This document shows, in pieces, positions 23,769 to 32,431 of a stretch of DNA of 64,000 bases; the stretch's first letter is position 1, and every line of letters starts with the position of its first letter. The notes beneath the pieces are model-generated. The model was given only the letters and a program-made list of their open reading frames with translations. It made no database searches and had not been told where the DNA came from. Both the position numbers and the translations under genes were made by a program. The stretch lies in contig NZ_JALDAX010000005.1 in the NCBI RefSeq assembly GCF_022698145.1, positions 534,683-598,682 of the forward strand. The letters run 5' to 3'. The DNA is from Streptomyces spinosisporus. Lineage in GTDB: Bacteria > Actinomycetota > Actinomycetes > Streptomycetales > Streptomycetaceae.

Positions 23769-25195
23769 GCAAGGTCCTACGGCGCTTCCAGACGCTGCCG
23801 ATCCGGTCGCGGCTGGCGATGCTGGTCGCTGCCGCTGTGGCCTTCGCGGTGGCGGCGGTGTCGGTGACGTGCTGGTTCATCGTGCAGGGCAAGCTGTACG
23901 ACCAGGTCGACGACGACCTGAAGGACATGGCTCGGCGGCCCGGTACGGTCGGGGTGATGCTGCAGCGGTGCACGCAGACCCCGGAGCAGAACACCCAGCC
24001 GTTCCACGGCCGGGACGAGTACGTCCAGGCGATCAAGGAGCGGGGCGCGCCGTGCGTCGACCCGACGTCCCCCAGCACCGTCAAGGTCACCGGCGCCGAC
24101 CGGCAGGTCATCAAGGACGCGAAGCCCAGTGAGGGGCTGTTCCGTGACGGCACGGACGCCGACGGCAACCCCGTACGGGTGCTGACCCTGTACCTGGGTG
24201 TCGACCGGAACTCGCAGGGCGTCGCCGTGGTCCTCGCGACCCCCCTCAAGAGCACCCGGTCCACCCTCAACGAACTCGCCCTGATCCTCCTCATCGTCAG
24301 CGGCATCGGCGTGCTCGGCGCAGGCGCGGCGGGACTCGCTGTCGCACGGGCGGGGCTGCGTCCCGTCGACCGGCTCACCGGGGCCGTCGAACACGTCGCC
24401 CGTACCGAGGATCTGAGCATCCGCATCCCCGTGGAGGACGACGCCGAGGACGAGGTGGCGCGGCTGTCGCGGTCGTTCAACTCGATGACGTCCGCGCTGG
24501 CCAGCTCCCGTGAGCTGCAGCAGCAGCTGATCGCGGACGCCGGGCACGAGCTGCGTACGCCGCTGACCTCCCTGCGCACGAACATCGAACTGCTCACCCG
24601 CAGCGAGGAGACGGGCCGTCCGATCCCCCCGGCCGACCGCAAGGCGCTCCTCGCGTCCGTGAAGGCGCAGATGACCGAGCTGGCCGCGCTGATCGGCGAC
24701 CTTCAGGAGCTGTCGCGCTCCGAGGGGCAGCGGGGTGAGCGCGTGCAGGTCGTCTCGCTGGAGGACACCGTCGAGGCGGCGCTGCGCCGCGCACGGCTGC
24801 GCGGGCCGGAGCTGACGATCACCGCGGACCTGCAGCCCTGGTACGTACGGGCGGAGCCGTCCGCCCTGGAGCGGGCGTTCGTCAACATCCTCGACAACGC
24901 GGTGAAGTTCAGCCCGGAGCACGGCACGATCGAGGTGCAGCTCGGCAGCGGCATCCTGACCGTCCGCGACCACGGCCCCGGCATCGACGCCGACGAACTC
25001 CCGCACGTCTTCGACCGCTTCTGGCGCTCCCCCAGCGCCCGCGCCCTGCCCGGCTCGGGCCTCGGCCTGTCCATAGTGGCCCGCACGATCCAGCAGGCGG
25101 GCGGCGAGATCACCCTGGAGCCGGCGGAGGGCGGCGGGACGGTCGCGACCGTACGGCTGCCGGGTGCGCCCACGCCGCCGCCGGAGGTGCCGTAG
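23765..25195 (+). CDS. Sensor histidine kinase, MprB-like
   Basis: 476 aa. First membrane helix at about 18-38, an extracytoplasmic sensor of about 130 aa, and a second helix at about 175-195. A HAMP domain follows (GLRPVDRLTGAVEHVARTED), then the H-box DAGHELRTPLTSL with phospho-acceptor His at about 261, N-box NILDNAVKFSP, G1 DHGPGID and G2 GSGLGLSIV. It phosphorylates the adjacent regulator. The GTG start overlaps the regulator's stop codon. The C-terminus is short and Pro-rich. Confidence 0.92.
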   Translation: MSKVLRRFQTLPIRSRLAMLVAAAVAFAVAAVSVTCWFIVQGKLYDQVDDDLKDMARRPGTVGVMLQRCTQTPEQNTQPFHGRDEYVQAIKERGAPCVDPTSPSTVKVTGADRQVIKDAKPSEGLFRDGTDADGNPVRVLTLYLGVDRNSQGVAVVLATPLKSTRSTLNELALILLIVSGIGVLGAGAAGLAVARAGLRPVDRLTGAVEHVARTEDLSIRIPVEDDAEDEVARLSRSFNSMTSALASSRELQQQLIADAGHELRTPLTSLRTNIELLTRSEETGRPIPPADRKALLASVKAQMTELAALIGDLQELSRSEGQRGERVQVVSLEDTVEAALRRARLRGPELTITADLQPWYVRAEPSALERAFVNILDNAVKFSPEHGTIEVQLGSGILTVRDHGPGIDADELPHVFDRFWRSPSARALPGSGLGLSIVARTIQQAGGEITLEPAEGGGTVATVRLPGAPTPPPEVP

Positions 25196-25201
25196 CGGCG
25201 G

Positions 25202-26038
25202 TCACGGCCTGAAGCACTCCCAGCCGTCGCTCCCGGCGAGCTCGGCGCACGCCTTGACCGCCTTGGTGTTCCCGGCGCGCACCGCGACCATCGGCGAGGA
25301 GCGCAGGATGCCGGTGGCGTACCGGTCCGCGATCACCAGTTGCTGTGCGGCCGCACCGGGTGCGGAGACCTCGAAGCGGTCGCCGACGTGCTGTCCGCTG
25401 ACGCGCACCCAGGCCGCACCGCACTCGGGCTTGTAGCGGATCTGCATCTCGACACCCGACCGCCTGACCGTCCGCAGGACCTGGGGCACGCCCTGCACCT
25501 CCACGTCGCCGCAGCCCGAGTCCAGGGGCGGCCTGCCCGTGCACGCCGTGCCGTGGCAGCGGACCTGCCGGACGGTGCTGTGGGTGCCGGAGACAGGGGT
25601 GGACCGCGGCTCGTCGGACGGCGACAGCACCACCGTGAGCACGATCGCCAGGGCGCACACCACGGCACCCGCGGTCGCGAGCACGGCGGGGCGGCGCCAC
25701 CAAGGCGGCGAGGCCGGGGCTTCCTCCGGGGCTTGCGGGGGCGTCCCGGCCGGTTCCGGCTCGGTCGCGGTGGGTCCGGGGCGGGCGCCGCGCCCGCTCC
25801 AGGCCACCTCCGCCAGCTCCCACAGCGCCACATACCGTGCGGGCGGCACCCCCGCCACCCGGCACAGCGCCTGCACCGCCGAACGCGGCGGGAGCTTCCG
25901 GCCGTTGAGGTAGCGCTCCCAGGACGACTTGCTGAAGGCGGTCTGCCCGGCCAGCGCGGCCAGGCTCAGCTCCGTACGTCCGCGCAGCTCGCGCAGGGCC
26001 TCGGCGAGCCGTGCGCATTCCGGGGCCTGCCCGCTCAT
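25202..26038 (-). CDS. Membrane-spanning HTH protein with DUF2690-type extracytoplasmic domain
   Basis: 278 aa. An XRE-like HTH (about 8-65, FSKSSWERYLNGRKLPPRSAV) is followed by a Pro/Glu-rich linker, one membrane helix (about 118-140) and an extracytoplasmic domain with paired cysteines (VRCHGTACTGRPP, SGCGDV) and RYKPECGAAWVRV, matching DUF2690. A cytoplasmic DNA-binding head joined through the membrane to an exported sensor implies a one-component transmembrane regulator. ATGA overlap with its paralogue upstream. It is convergent with the kinase gene, six bases apart. Confidence 0.82.
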   Translation of the reverse strand: MSGQAPECARLAEALRELRGRTELSLAALAGQTAFSKSSWERYLNGRKLPPRSAVQALCRVAGVPPARYVALWELAEVAWSGRGARPGPTATEPEPAGTPPQAPEEAPASPPWWRRPAVLATAGAVVCALAIVLTVVLSPSDEPRSTPVSGTHSTVRQVRCHGTACTGRPPLDSGCGDVEVQGVPQVLRTVRRSGVEMQIRYKPECGAAWVRVSGQHVGDRFEVSAPGAAAQQLVIADRYATGILRSSPMVAVRAGNTKAVKACAELAGSDGWECFRP

Positions 26039-26826
26039 CGGCCCAGTGCCCCCCAGGTCTGCGGTCCGACCAGGCCGTCGACGTCCAGCCGCTTCTTGTC
26101 CTGGAACCGCTTGACGGCGATCTCGGTGTCCTGGCCGAAGCGGCCGTCGATCCGTCCCGGCGAGTACCCGGCGTGCTGCAGCAGGCACTGGGCCTCGACC
26201 ACCGGCCAGCCCTGCACATTGAGTCCGATCACCGAGGTGTGGTCCGTGCTGTGTCCCGCGTAGAGGACGCCGCCGCGCCGTTCGAAGTCGCAGCGGTAGG
26301 TGCCGCCGTAGGTGAAGGCCGCGCCGGAGGCGGTCGCCGACGCCGACGCCGACTGTGACGCCCTGCCCGTGTCCGTGCTGTCGTCGTCCCAGGGTGCCGA
26401 CACCAGCAGGGCGCCGATGACACCGCCCACGAGGGCGCAGGCCAGACCACCCAGCACCAGCCGGAGTGGGTGCGGGCCCGGCGGCACGGGGGTGGGCGGC
26501 GGGGCGGGCTCCGGCTCCTCGGACGTCTCGCCGTGGCCGTTGTTCCGGCTCGCCGCCGATGCCGCCCACTCCGCCTCGGCGATCTCGTGCAGGGCCAGCA
26601 GACGTTCGGGGTCACTGCCGCAGACGCTCGCCAGTTCCTCGACGGCGGTGCGCGGCGGCAGCGTCCGGCCGTTGAGGTAGCGCTCCCAGGACGACTTGCT
26701 GAACGTCGTCTTGGCGGCGAGCGCGTGCAGGCTCAGGCCGGTGTGGTCCTTCAACCGCCGCATCTGTACGACGAGTTGCCACATCTGCTGGTCGAGCTCT
26801 GCCGGCAGCTCCTTCCAACGCGACAT
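26035..26826 (-). CDS. Membrane-spanning HTH protein with peptidoglycan-binding domain
   Basis: About 263 aa. The HTH (about 18-75, FSKSSWERYLNGRTLPPRTAV) is nearly identical to that of the downstream gene. A Pro/Glu linker and one membrane helix (about 120-142) follow. Outside are a Ser-rich stretch and a PG_binding_1 domain (VVEAQCLLQHAGYSPGRIDG and VKRFQDKKRLDVDGLVG). Linking a DNA-binding head to a wall-binding domain suggests direct sensing of peptidoglycan state. ATG 26826 is favoured by GGGGTGG; ATG 26838 is an alternative. The ligand and target genes are unknown. Confidence 0.82.
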   Translation of the reverse strand: MSRWKELPAELDQQMWQLVVQMRRLKDHTGLSLHALAAKTTFSKSSWERYLNGRTLPPRTAVEELASVCGSDPERLLALHEIAEAEWAASAASRNNGHGETSEEPEPAPPPTPVPPGPHPLRLVLGGLACALVGGVIGALLVSAPWDDDSTDTGRASQSASASATASGAAFTYGGTYRCDFERRGGVLYAGHSTDHTSVIGLNVQGWPVVEAQCLLQHAGYSPGRIDGRFGQDTEIAVKRFQDKKRLDVDGLVGPQTWGALGR

Positions 26827-27154
26827 GTTCCACCCCATGTCCGGTGTTCCGTGTCCCCTTCAGGGAGGCATGTCTCCCCCCGCATGGTTCCCCGCGTGCC
26901 ACGCGCCGCAATGTGAGCCCCCGTCATTTCGGCCACGCGAGCACCGCAGCAGAGCGGCCGGGCCGTCCCAGGGACGCCTCAGCCGCGGATGCGTCCCAGC
27001 AGGTCAGCGCGTACGGCGTCCCACGATGCCCCGTCCGGCCCGAACCCACTGGCCCCACCGGTGAATTGGCCAGCATCGTCGGTCCTGCAAGCCGGGCGGC
27101 GCGGTCCACCCCGCGCCGCCTCCACCGACCAAACGGGGAAGGAACACCCACGAC
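26827..27154. other. 328-bp divergent intergenic region
   Basis: No convincing ORF or RNA gene. It holds the divergent promoters of the membrane HTH operon and the secreted peptidoglycan-binding protein. The clearest element is a hairpin GGCGGCGCGG (27095-27104) with CCGCGCCGCC (27111-27120), in the leader about 35 bases before the ATG at 27155. No TANNNT/leaderless pattern is seen on either side. Confidence 0.4.
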
Positions 27155-27574
27155 ATGAACGCACGCAAGCGCATGGCCGTCGCCCTCGCCACCGCCACCC
27201 TGGGCGGTCTCGCCATCGTCCCGGCGGCCGAGGCCGCTTCCACGAGCGCAAGCCACCAGTCCGCCCACACCGCAGCCGCCACCGCGGTCCGCAGCGACAG
27301 CACCGCGGGCAGCTGGACCTGCAACTACTACCACGGCAACTCGAAGATCCTCAGGTCCGGTTCGAAGGGCGCGGCCGTCAAGGAAGCGCAGTGCCTGCTG
27401 AAGCTCCACTGGAAGACGCCCAAGGGCAAGCACCTCGCGATCGACGGCAAGTACGGCCCGAAGACCACGGCGGCCGTGACCGAGTTCCAGAAGCGCGTGA
27501 ACCGGTACCAGCACGCGGGCATCCCGGTGGACGGCATCGTCGGCCCGAAGACCTGGAAGTGGCTGCGCTACTGA
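27155..27574 (+). CDS. Secreted peptidoglycan-binding protein
   Basis: 139 aa. The signal peptide MNARKRMAVALATATLGGLA ends at about PAAEAA. The mature protein is essentially one PG_binding_1 domain: CNYYHGNSKILRSGSKGAAV, EAQCLLKLHW, LAIDGKYGPKTTAAVTEFQ and VDGIVGPKTWKWL. Two cysteines could form a disulfide. GGGGAAGGAAC precedes the ATG. It shares the EAQCLL and DG.VGP.TW core with the external domain of the neighbouring membrane HTH protein, so the two may compete for the same wall ligand (inference). Confidence 0.88.
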   Translation: MNARKRMAVALATATLGGLAIVPAAEAASTSASHQSAHTAAATAVRSDSTAGSWTCNYYHGNSKILRSGSKGAAVKEAQCLLKLHWKTPKGKHLAIDGKYGPKTTAAVTEFQKRVNRYQHAGIPVDGIVGPKTWKWLRY

Positions 27575-27595
27575 CCTCCGCGCAGGACCACACCC

Positions 27596-27635
27596 GGCGG
27601 TGCGCCCTCCCCACGGGGGAGGAGGGCGCACCGCC
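27596..27635. terminator. Bidirectional stem-loop terminator
   Basis: GGCGGTGCGCCCTCC and GGAGGGCGCACCGCC, perfect 15-bp arms with a 10-base loop between convergent genes. Confidence 0.85.
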
Positions 27636-27669
27636 TCGTGCCGTGGCACCAGATCTGCGGGGCCGGCTC

Positions 27670-28839
27670 TCAGCCGACGGCCAGTCCCGCCCCCTCGATC
27701 CGCACCCTGATCCCCTCCTTCTCCACGTGTACGTCCCGCAGCCGCAGCGCGCCCTGGTGGGGTGTGGGCAGTCGGAAGCCCAGGGAGAGGCGGTCGGCGA
27801 GGACGGGGCGGGTGAGGCGAGGCAGGGCGTTCAGGAGGGCGGGGTCGAAGCCGAGGCGCTTGAGCAGCGCGGGGTGTTCCAGCGCCAGGTCGATCAGGTT
27901 GAGCCGCATGGCCCGGTGGACGAAGCGCGGTGAGCCGGTCACCCGGGCCAGCTTGTCGTCGGAGCGCAGCGCCTCGCGCACGACGGGCTCGGGCACGCCG
28001 AGCCGCCGTATCACCGCGGGGACGGAGAAGAGGGCCTTCGCCTTGCGCGTCTCGTGCGCAAGGCGCGCGGCGGAGCTGCGGGTCAGGTGCAGTCCCTCGG
28101 TGTCCCGGGCGCCGGGCCGGTAGGTCGCCAGGTCGCCGATGTCGAGCCGCATGCCGCCGATCTGCGTGGCGATGCCGTGGTCGCCGTCCCGGCCGATCCG
28201 GGCGTCGGCGCGCAGCCGCAGGTCGTGTCCGGCGACCGGAAGGGTGCCGCGGGCCAGCACCCGGTCACGGCCGCGCCCGCTGAACGTGACCTGGGACGCG
28301 CCGAGTTCGCGGTTCAGGTCGTCGAAGGAGAGCAGGACGTCGCCGTCGAGCCGGGGAATTCCCGCGCCCCTGACGGAGGTCGGCCCGTCGGGGGCGTCCA
28401 GCCGTACGTCGTGCGCGGTCGCCGTGACCTTGGCGAGCGTGACCCGGTCGGCCGCGACGTCCGGCACGGTCACCCGCACCGAGTCCAGCCGGTCGTCGGC
28501 GAGCTGGGTGAGGAAGGGGAAGCCCTCGATCTCGACCTCGGGCGCAGCGTTCAGCTTCAGCCGGTGCTCCAGGGCGTTCGCCGCGCGGTGTTCGGCGTAC
28601 AGCAGCGCCCAGCGGTCGGCGAGGGTGAGGAAGGCGGTGAGGACGCAGACGCCCACCACCGCCTTCAGCGCGAGCGGCAGCCCCGCGAGGCGGCCGCGTT
28701 TGCGCCGCCGGTTGCCGCGGCGGTGGTTGGGCGGGCTCCAGGGCTCCTCTTCTTCTTCCTCACCCTCGTTGGCGACGAAACCGTCGAAGGTGTCGAAGAT
28801 GTGCAGGCCGGCATGCGTCGATATGTGGGGGGTACGCAT
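27670..28839 (-). CDS. DUF2993 (LmeA-like) membrane-anchored protein
   Basis: 389 aa. The cytoplasmic N-terminus of about 65 residues includes a run of acidic residues (EGEEEEEEPW) and then NHRRGNRRRKRGR. A membrane helix at about 68-88 follows, then a DUF2993 lipid-binding domain with IEGFPFLTQLADDRLDSVRV and long beta-strand repeats. It is larger than the DUF2993 protein at 14211. ATG 28839 was chosen as the first Met giving the acidic tail; the ribosome-binding site is weak. It probably acts at the outer face of the membrane. Confidence 0.82.
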   Translation of the reverse strand: MRTPHISTHAGLHIFDTFDGFVANEGEEEEEEPWSPPNHRRGNRRRKRGRLAGLPLALKAVVGVCVLTAFLTLADRWALLYAEHRAANALEHRLKLNAAPEVEIEGFPFLTQLADDRLDSVRVTVPDVAADRVTLAKVTATAHDVRLDAPDGPTSVRGAGIPRLDGDVLLSFDDLNRELGASQVTFSGRGRDRVLARGTLPVAGHDLRLRADARIGRDGDHGIATQIGGMRLDIGDLATYRPGARDTEGLHLTRSSAARLAHETRKAKALFSVPAVIRRLGVPEPVVREALRSDDKLARVTGSPRFVHRAMRLNLIDLALEHPALLKRLGFDPALLNALPRLTRPVLADRLSLGFRLPTPHQGALRLRDVHVEKEGIRVRIEGAGLAVG

Positions 28840-28897
28840 CGAACCATCCGACCATGCGCACCAGCCCCACACGCAACCTCTACCGCACCGGTGCGAT

Positions 28898-30700
28898 CTA
28901 CCTCATGATCGAGATCCGGTCGGCCGCCGGCGGCGGCATCGGGCTGCTCGCCGAGGAGTTGGCCGTCAGATACTGCTCCAGGGCCGTCAGGTCGTCGGTG
29001 CCGACCAGGTCGTTCGTGCCCTGCCCCAGCGTCGTGAAGCCGTCGCCGCCGCCCGCGAGGAAGCTGTTGGTCGCGACGCGGTAGGTGGCGGCCGGGTCGA
29101 TCGCGGCGCCGTTCAGCCTGATGGAGTCGGTGACCACGCGGTCCGCGCCGGTCTTCGTCAGGTCCAGGGTGTACGTCAGCCCCGACGACGGCTGCAGGAC
29201 CTTCGGGGAGCTCTCGTTGGCGCCGCTCACCTGCTCCTTCAGCACCTGGACCAGCTGGGCGCCGGTGAAGTCCTGGAGGTTCACGGTGTTGGAGAACGGC
29301 TGCACGGTGAAGCCCTCGGCGTACGTCACCACGCCGTCGCCCTCGCTGCCACTGGCCGCGTAGGTCAGGCCCGCCCGCACACCGCCGGGGTTCATCAGCG
29401 CGAGGTCGGTCTCCGGGTCCAGCTCCTTGCCGTACGCCAGCTGTGCGTCGGCGATCAGGTCGCCCATCGGGGACTCGGTGCCGGTGCTCGGCACGTCGGC
29501 GGAGATGTAGCCGATCGCGCGGTTGCCGATGGGCGCCGCGAGGGTGTTCCACTTTCCGATCAGCGCGGTCATGTCGGGTGCCTTGGCGACGGTCCGGGTC
29601 ACCACGTGGTTCGCCGACTTCACCGCCGTGCGGGCGATGTCACCGGTGCGCCGGTCGTACGTCAGTGTGGTGTCCGTGTACAGGCGGCCGAAGGACGCGG
29701 CCGAGGTGACCATGCGGGGCTTGCCCGAGGGGTCGGGGATCGTGCAGACGTAGGCGTTGTGGGTGTGCCCGGTGACCAGGGCGTCCACGGCCGGGGTGAT
29801 GTTCTTGGCGATGTCGACGATCGGCCCGGAGACGCCGCTGCCCGCGCCCGCGGAGTCGCAGTCGTAGTTGTAGGCGCCCGAGGCCGGGAAGCCGCCCTCG
29901 TGGATGAGCGCCACGATCGACTTCACGCCCTGTGCCTGCAGCACGCGCGCGTACTTGTTGATCGTCTCGACCTCGTCCTTGAACTTCAGGCCCTTGACGC
30001 CCTCGGCGGAGACGACACCCGGGGTGTCCTCCAGGGTCACGCCGATGAAGCCGACCTTGACGTCCTTCTTCCTCCAGACCCAGTACGGCTTGAGGATCGG
30101 CCTGTTCGTCTTCTCGTCGAGGACGTTCGCGGCGAGGTAGGGGAAGTCGGCGCCCTGGAACTTCTTGTCCGTGTAGCAGCCGTCGGTGGGGTGGCAGCCG
30201 CCGTTCTGCAGGCGGGCCAGCTCCTTCGCGCCCTCGTCGAACTCGTGGTTGCCGACGGAGGTGACGTCCAGGTCGAGCTTGTTCAGCGCCTCGATGGTGG
30301 GCTCGTCGTGGAAGAGGCCCGAGATCAGCGGGGAGGCGCCGACCATGTCGCCGCCGGCCGCGGTGATGGAGTACTTCTCGCCCTTGCGGGCCTCGCGCAG
30401 ATGCGTCGCCAGGTACTCGACGCCACCCGCGTCGATCGTCTTCGTCGTGCCGTCGGGCTGGAGTTCGGTGACCCGGCCGGAGGAACCGGCCGGCGGCTCC
30501 AGATTGCCGTGCAGGTCGTTGAAGGACAGCAGTTGTACGTCCTGGTAGCGGCTCGGGCCGTGATGGCCGTGGCCCCTGGACTCGTGCGCGCCCGCCGGAT
30601 AGGCCGCGGCGAGAGCGCCGGCGGTGGCGAGAGCGGCGGCCGCGGCCACGAGACGGAGCGTTCGTCTGTGGCGCGGACTCGGCTGGGAAGTGGCTGGCAT
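28898..30700 (-). CDS. Secreted 5'-nucleotidase / 2',3'-cyclic phosphodiesterase
   Basis: 600 aa. A signal peptide (about 1-38, ending PAGAHE) precedes a metallophosphatase domain with all metal-site motifs: SFNDLHGNLEP, GGDMVGASP, GNHEFDEG, ALIHEGG and TGHTHNAY. The C-terminal 5'-nucleotidase substrate domain has NPGGVRAGL, QPFSNTV and FLAGGGDGF. It releases phosphate from extracellular nucleotides and belongs to the UshA-like class. It fits the phosphate theme of this part of the window, though I see no clear PHO box upstream. Confidence 0.92.
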   Translation of the reverse strand: MPATSQPSPRHRRTLRLVAAAAALATAGALAAAYPAGAHESRGHGHHGPSRYQDVQLLSFNDLHGNLEPPAGSSGRVTELQPDGTTKTIDAGGVEYLATHLREARKGEKYSITAAGGDMVGASPLISGLFHDEPTIEALNKLDLDVTSVGNHEFDEGAKELARLQNGGCHPTDGCYTDKKFQGADFPYLAANVLDEKTNRPILKPYWVWRKKDVKVGFIGVTLEDTPGVVSAEGVKGLKFKDEVETINKYARVLQAQGVKSIVALIHEGGFPASGAYNYDCDSAGAGSGVSGPIVDIAKNITPAVDALVTGHTHNAYVCTIPDPSGKPRMVTSAASFGRLYTDTTLTYDRRTGDIARTAVKSANHVVTRTVAKAPDMTALIGKWNTLAAPIGNRAIGYISADVPSTGTESPMGDLIADAQLAYGKELDPETDLALMNPGGVRAGLTYAASGSEGDGVVTYAEGFTVQPFSNTVNLQDFTGAQLVQVLKEQVSGANESSPKVLQPSSGLTYTLDLTKTGADRVVTDSIRLNGAAIDPAATYRVATNSFLAGGGDGFTTLGQGTNDLVGTDDLTALEQYLTANSSASSPMPPPAADRISIMR

Positions 30701-30842
30701 GCGCCCCCCTGTGGGTCTGCTGAGGAAGTGGACCGTCCGGCGCAGCCTAGGGTCAACGCGCGTAGCACGAAAAGGGATGGGGGGTTACATCCTGGTTTCC
30801 CTTTGCCCCTCCCTTGACCCCCACTTTGCGGGTGGCTCCCCT

Positions 30843-30848
30843 TACCCT
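30843..30848 (+). promoter_or_regulatory. -10 element of leaderless mshD promoter
   Basis: TACCCT, seven bases before ATG 30856. Confidence 0.5.
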
Positions 30849-30855
30849 CATACGC

Positions 30856-31782
30856 ATGACCAGCGACGACACCGCCCGGCCCGGCCGGACCCGGTCCATC
30901 GAGACCCATGCCGAGCTCACCCCGGAGCAGACCGAGGCCGTGCTCCGCCTGCTCGCCTACGCCGCCCGCGCGGACGGCCAGCAGGCCGTGTCCGAACAGG
31001 GGCGGCTGCAGCTGCGCGGCGGCGCCCGCGAGGGCGTCTCCCATCTGCTGCTCAATGTCGGCGAGGAGCTGGTCGGTTACGCCCAGCTGGAGGACACCGA
31101 CCCGGTGGAGGCACCGGCCGCCGAGCTGGTCGTCCACCCCTCGCACCGCGGGAACGGGCACGGACGGGCGCTGGGCTCGGCCCTGCTCGCCGCGTCCGGC
31201 AGGCGGCTGCGGGTGTGGGCGCACGGCGGCCATGCCGCGGCGCGGCATCTCGCGCAGGTGCTCGGCCTCACGCTCTTTCGCGAACTGCGCCAGATGCGGC
31301 GGTCGTTGACGGATCTGAACCTGCCCGAGCCGGTCCTGCCGGCCCGGGTGAGCGTGCGCACCTTCGAGCCCGGCACGGACGACGCGGCCTGGCTGGAGGT
31401 GAACGCCGCCGCCTTCGCCCACCACCCCGAGCAGGGCTCCCTCACCCAGCGCGACCTGGACGACCGCAAGGCCGAGCCGTGGTTCGACCCGGCCGGCTTC
31501 TTCCTCGCCTTCCGCGACGGCGAACTCGTCGGCTTCCACTGGACGAAGGTCCACGCCACCGAGCGCCTCGGCGAGGTCTACGTCGTCGGGGTGCGGCCGG
31601 GGGCGCAGGGCGGCGGCCTCGGCAAGGCCCTGACGACGATCGGGCTGCGGCACCTGGAGGCGCAGGGCCTGCCGACCGCGATGCTCTACGTCGACGGGGA
31701 CAACAAGGCGGCGGTGTCGGTGTACGAGAGGCTCGGGTTCACCACGTACGAGACGGATCTGATGTACCGGACGGAGACCTGA
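30856..31782 (+). CDS. mshD: Mycothiol synthase (MshD)
   Basis: 308 aa with two tandem GNAT domains, as in MshD. The N-terminal domain (about 40-140) is degenerate (VHPSHRGNGHGRALGSALL retains the loop), and the C-terminal domain (about 165-305) has VVGVRPGAQGGGLGKALT and LYVDGDNKAAVSVYERLGF. It acetylates Cys-GlcN-Ins with acetyl-CoA to complete mycothiol, the actinobacterial low-molecular-weight thiol. Its 3' end overlaps the convergent ABC permease gene by 44 bases, an antisense overlap. Confidence 0.92.
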   Translation: MTSDDTARPGRTRSIETHAELTPEQTEAVLRLLAYAARADGQQAVSEQGRLQLRGGAREGVSHLLLNVGEELVGYAQLEDTDPVEAPAAELVVHPSHRGNGHGRALGSALLAASGRRLRVWAHGGHAAARHLAQVLGLTLFRELRQMRRSLTDLNLPEPVLPARVSVRTFEPGTDDAAWLEVNAAAFAHHPEQGSLTQRDLDDRKAEPWFDPAGFFLAFRDGELVGFHWTKVHATERLGEVYVVGVRPGAQGGGLGKALTTIGLRHLEAQGLPTAMLYVDGDNKAAVSVYERLGFTTYETDLMYRTET

Positions 31783-32431
31783 CCCGCAGCGCCCCCGGCC
31801 GGCGCCGCACCGGCTCCGGCAGGCACATCCCCCACAGCAGCACGGCCCCCACCAGCACGCCCGCCCACCGCTGGTGCGCCGCCTCCCACCGCGCGTCGCC
31901 CGGCGCGACGAACAGGGCCCAGCGGTCCGGCAGGAGCAGGGGCGCCACCACGGCCGTGAAGAGGAACGCCGCCGCCACCGACGGTCCCGGCGCGAGGGCG
32001 TCCGTCAGACGGACCGCCGCCGCTCCTGCCGCGAGGGCCAGGACGCAGGCCGCGGCCGCCTCCAGGGTGAGGGCGCCCGCCGGGGGCCGTGCCTGCGACG
32101 GTACGAGGAGCAGCGCGGCCGTCCACCACAGGGCGGTGACGGGGGTGATGAGAGCGAGCCGGACAGCGGTGCGCAGGGCGCGCCGGGTCGGCACCGTGGC
32201 CGTGGTGTGACGGGCCGGGTCGTCCATCAGGAAGGCCAGGCCCACGGCGTCGGCGAGGATCGCGCAGCGCAGCAGGACGGCGGCCAGCCAGGGGGCGGGG
32301 TCACTGTCGACGATCCGGGCCACCGCGAGGATCAGCAGCCCGAGGCCGGCTCCCGCCGCGGGCGCGCGCCACGGCAGCGCACGCGCGGCGGGCAGCAGCA
32401 ACTGCCGTATCGCTCGCGCCTGTCGGCTCAC
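31739..32431 (-). CDS. Small integral membrane subunit of ABC exporter
   Basis: 230 aa with about six membrane helices (ALPWRAPAAGAGLGLLILAV, LLRCAILADAVGLAFLM and further Ala/Leu-rich segments). It is the last gene of the sigma-factor/ABC operon. The GTG start overlaps the previous stop (GTGA); a GTG two codons upstream is an alternative. No nucleotide-binding motif, so it is probably a second permease-type subunit. The 3' end runs 44 bases into mshD on the other strand. Confidence 0.72.
   Translation of the reverse strand: MSRQARAIRQLLLPAARALPWRAPAAGAGLGLLILAVARIVDSDPAPWLAAVLLRCAILADAVGLAFLMDDPARHTTATVPTRRALRTAVRLALITPVTALWWTAALLLVPSQARPPAGALTLEAAAACVLALAAGAAAVRLTDALAPGPSVAAAFLFTAVVAPLLLPDRWALFVAPGDARWEAAHQRWAGVLVGAVLLWGMCLPEPVRRRPGALRVRSPSGTSDPSRTW

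Noticed and set aside
28139..30817. Very long plus-strand ORF (892 codons) opposite the DUF2993 and nucleotidase genes
   Set aside because: It is antisense to two well-supported genes and its translation is low-complexity Arg/Val/Gly/Asp-rich with no domain; a typical high-GC mirror ORF.
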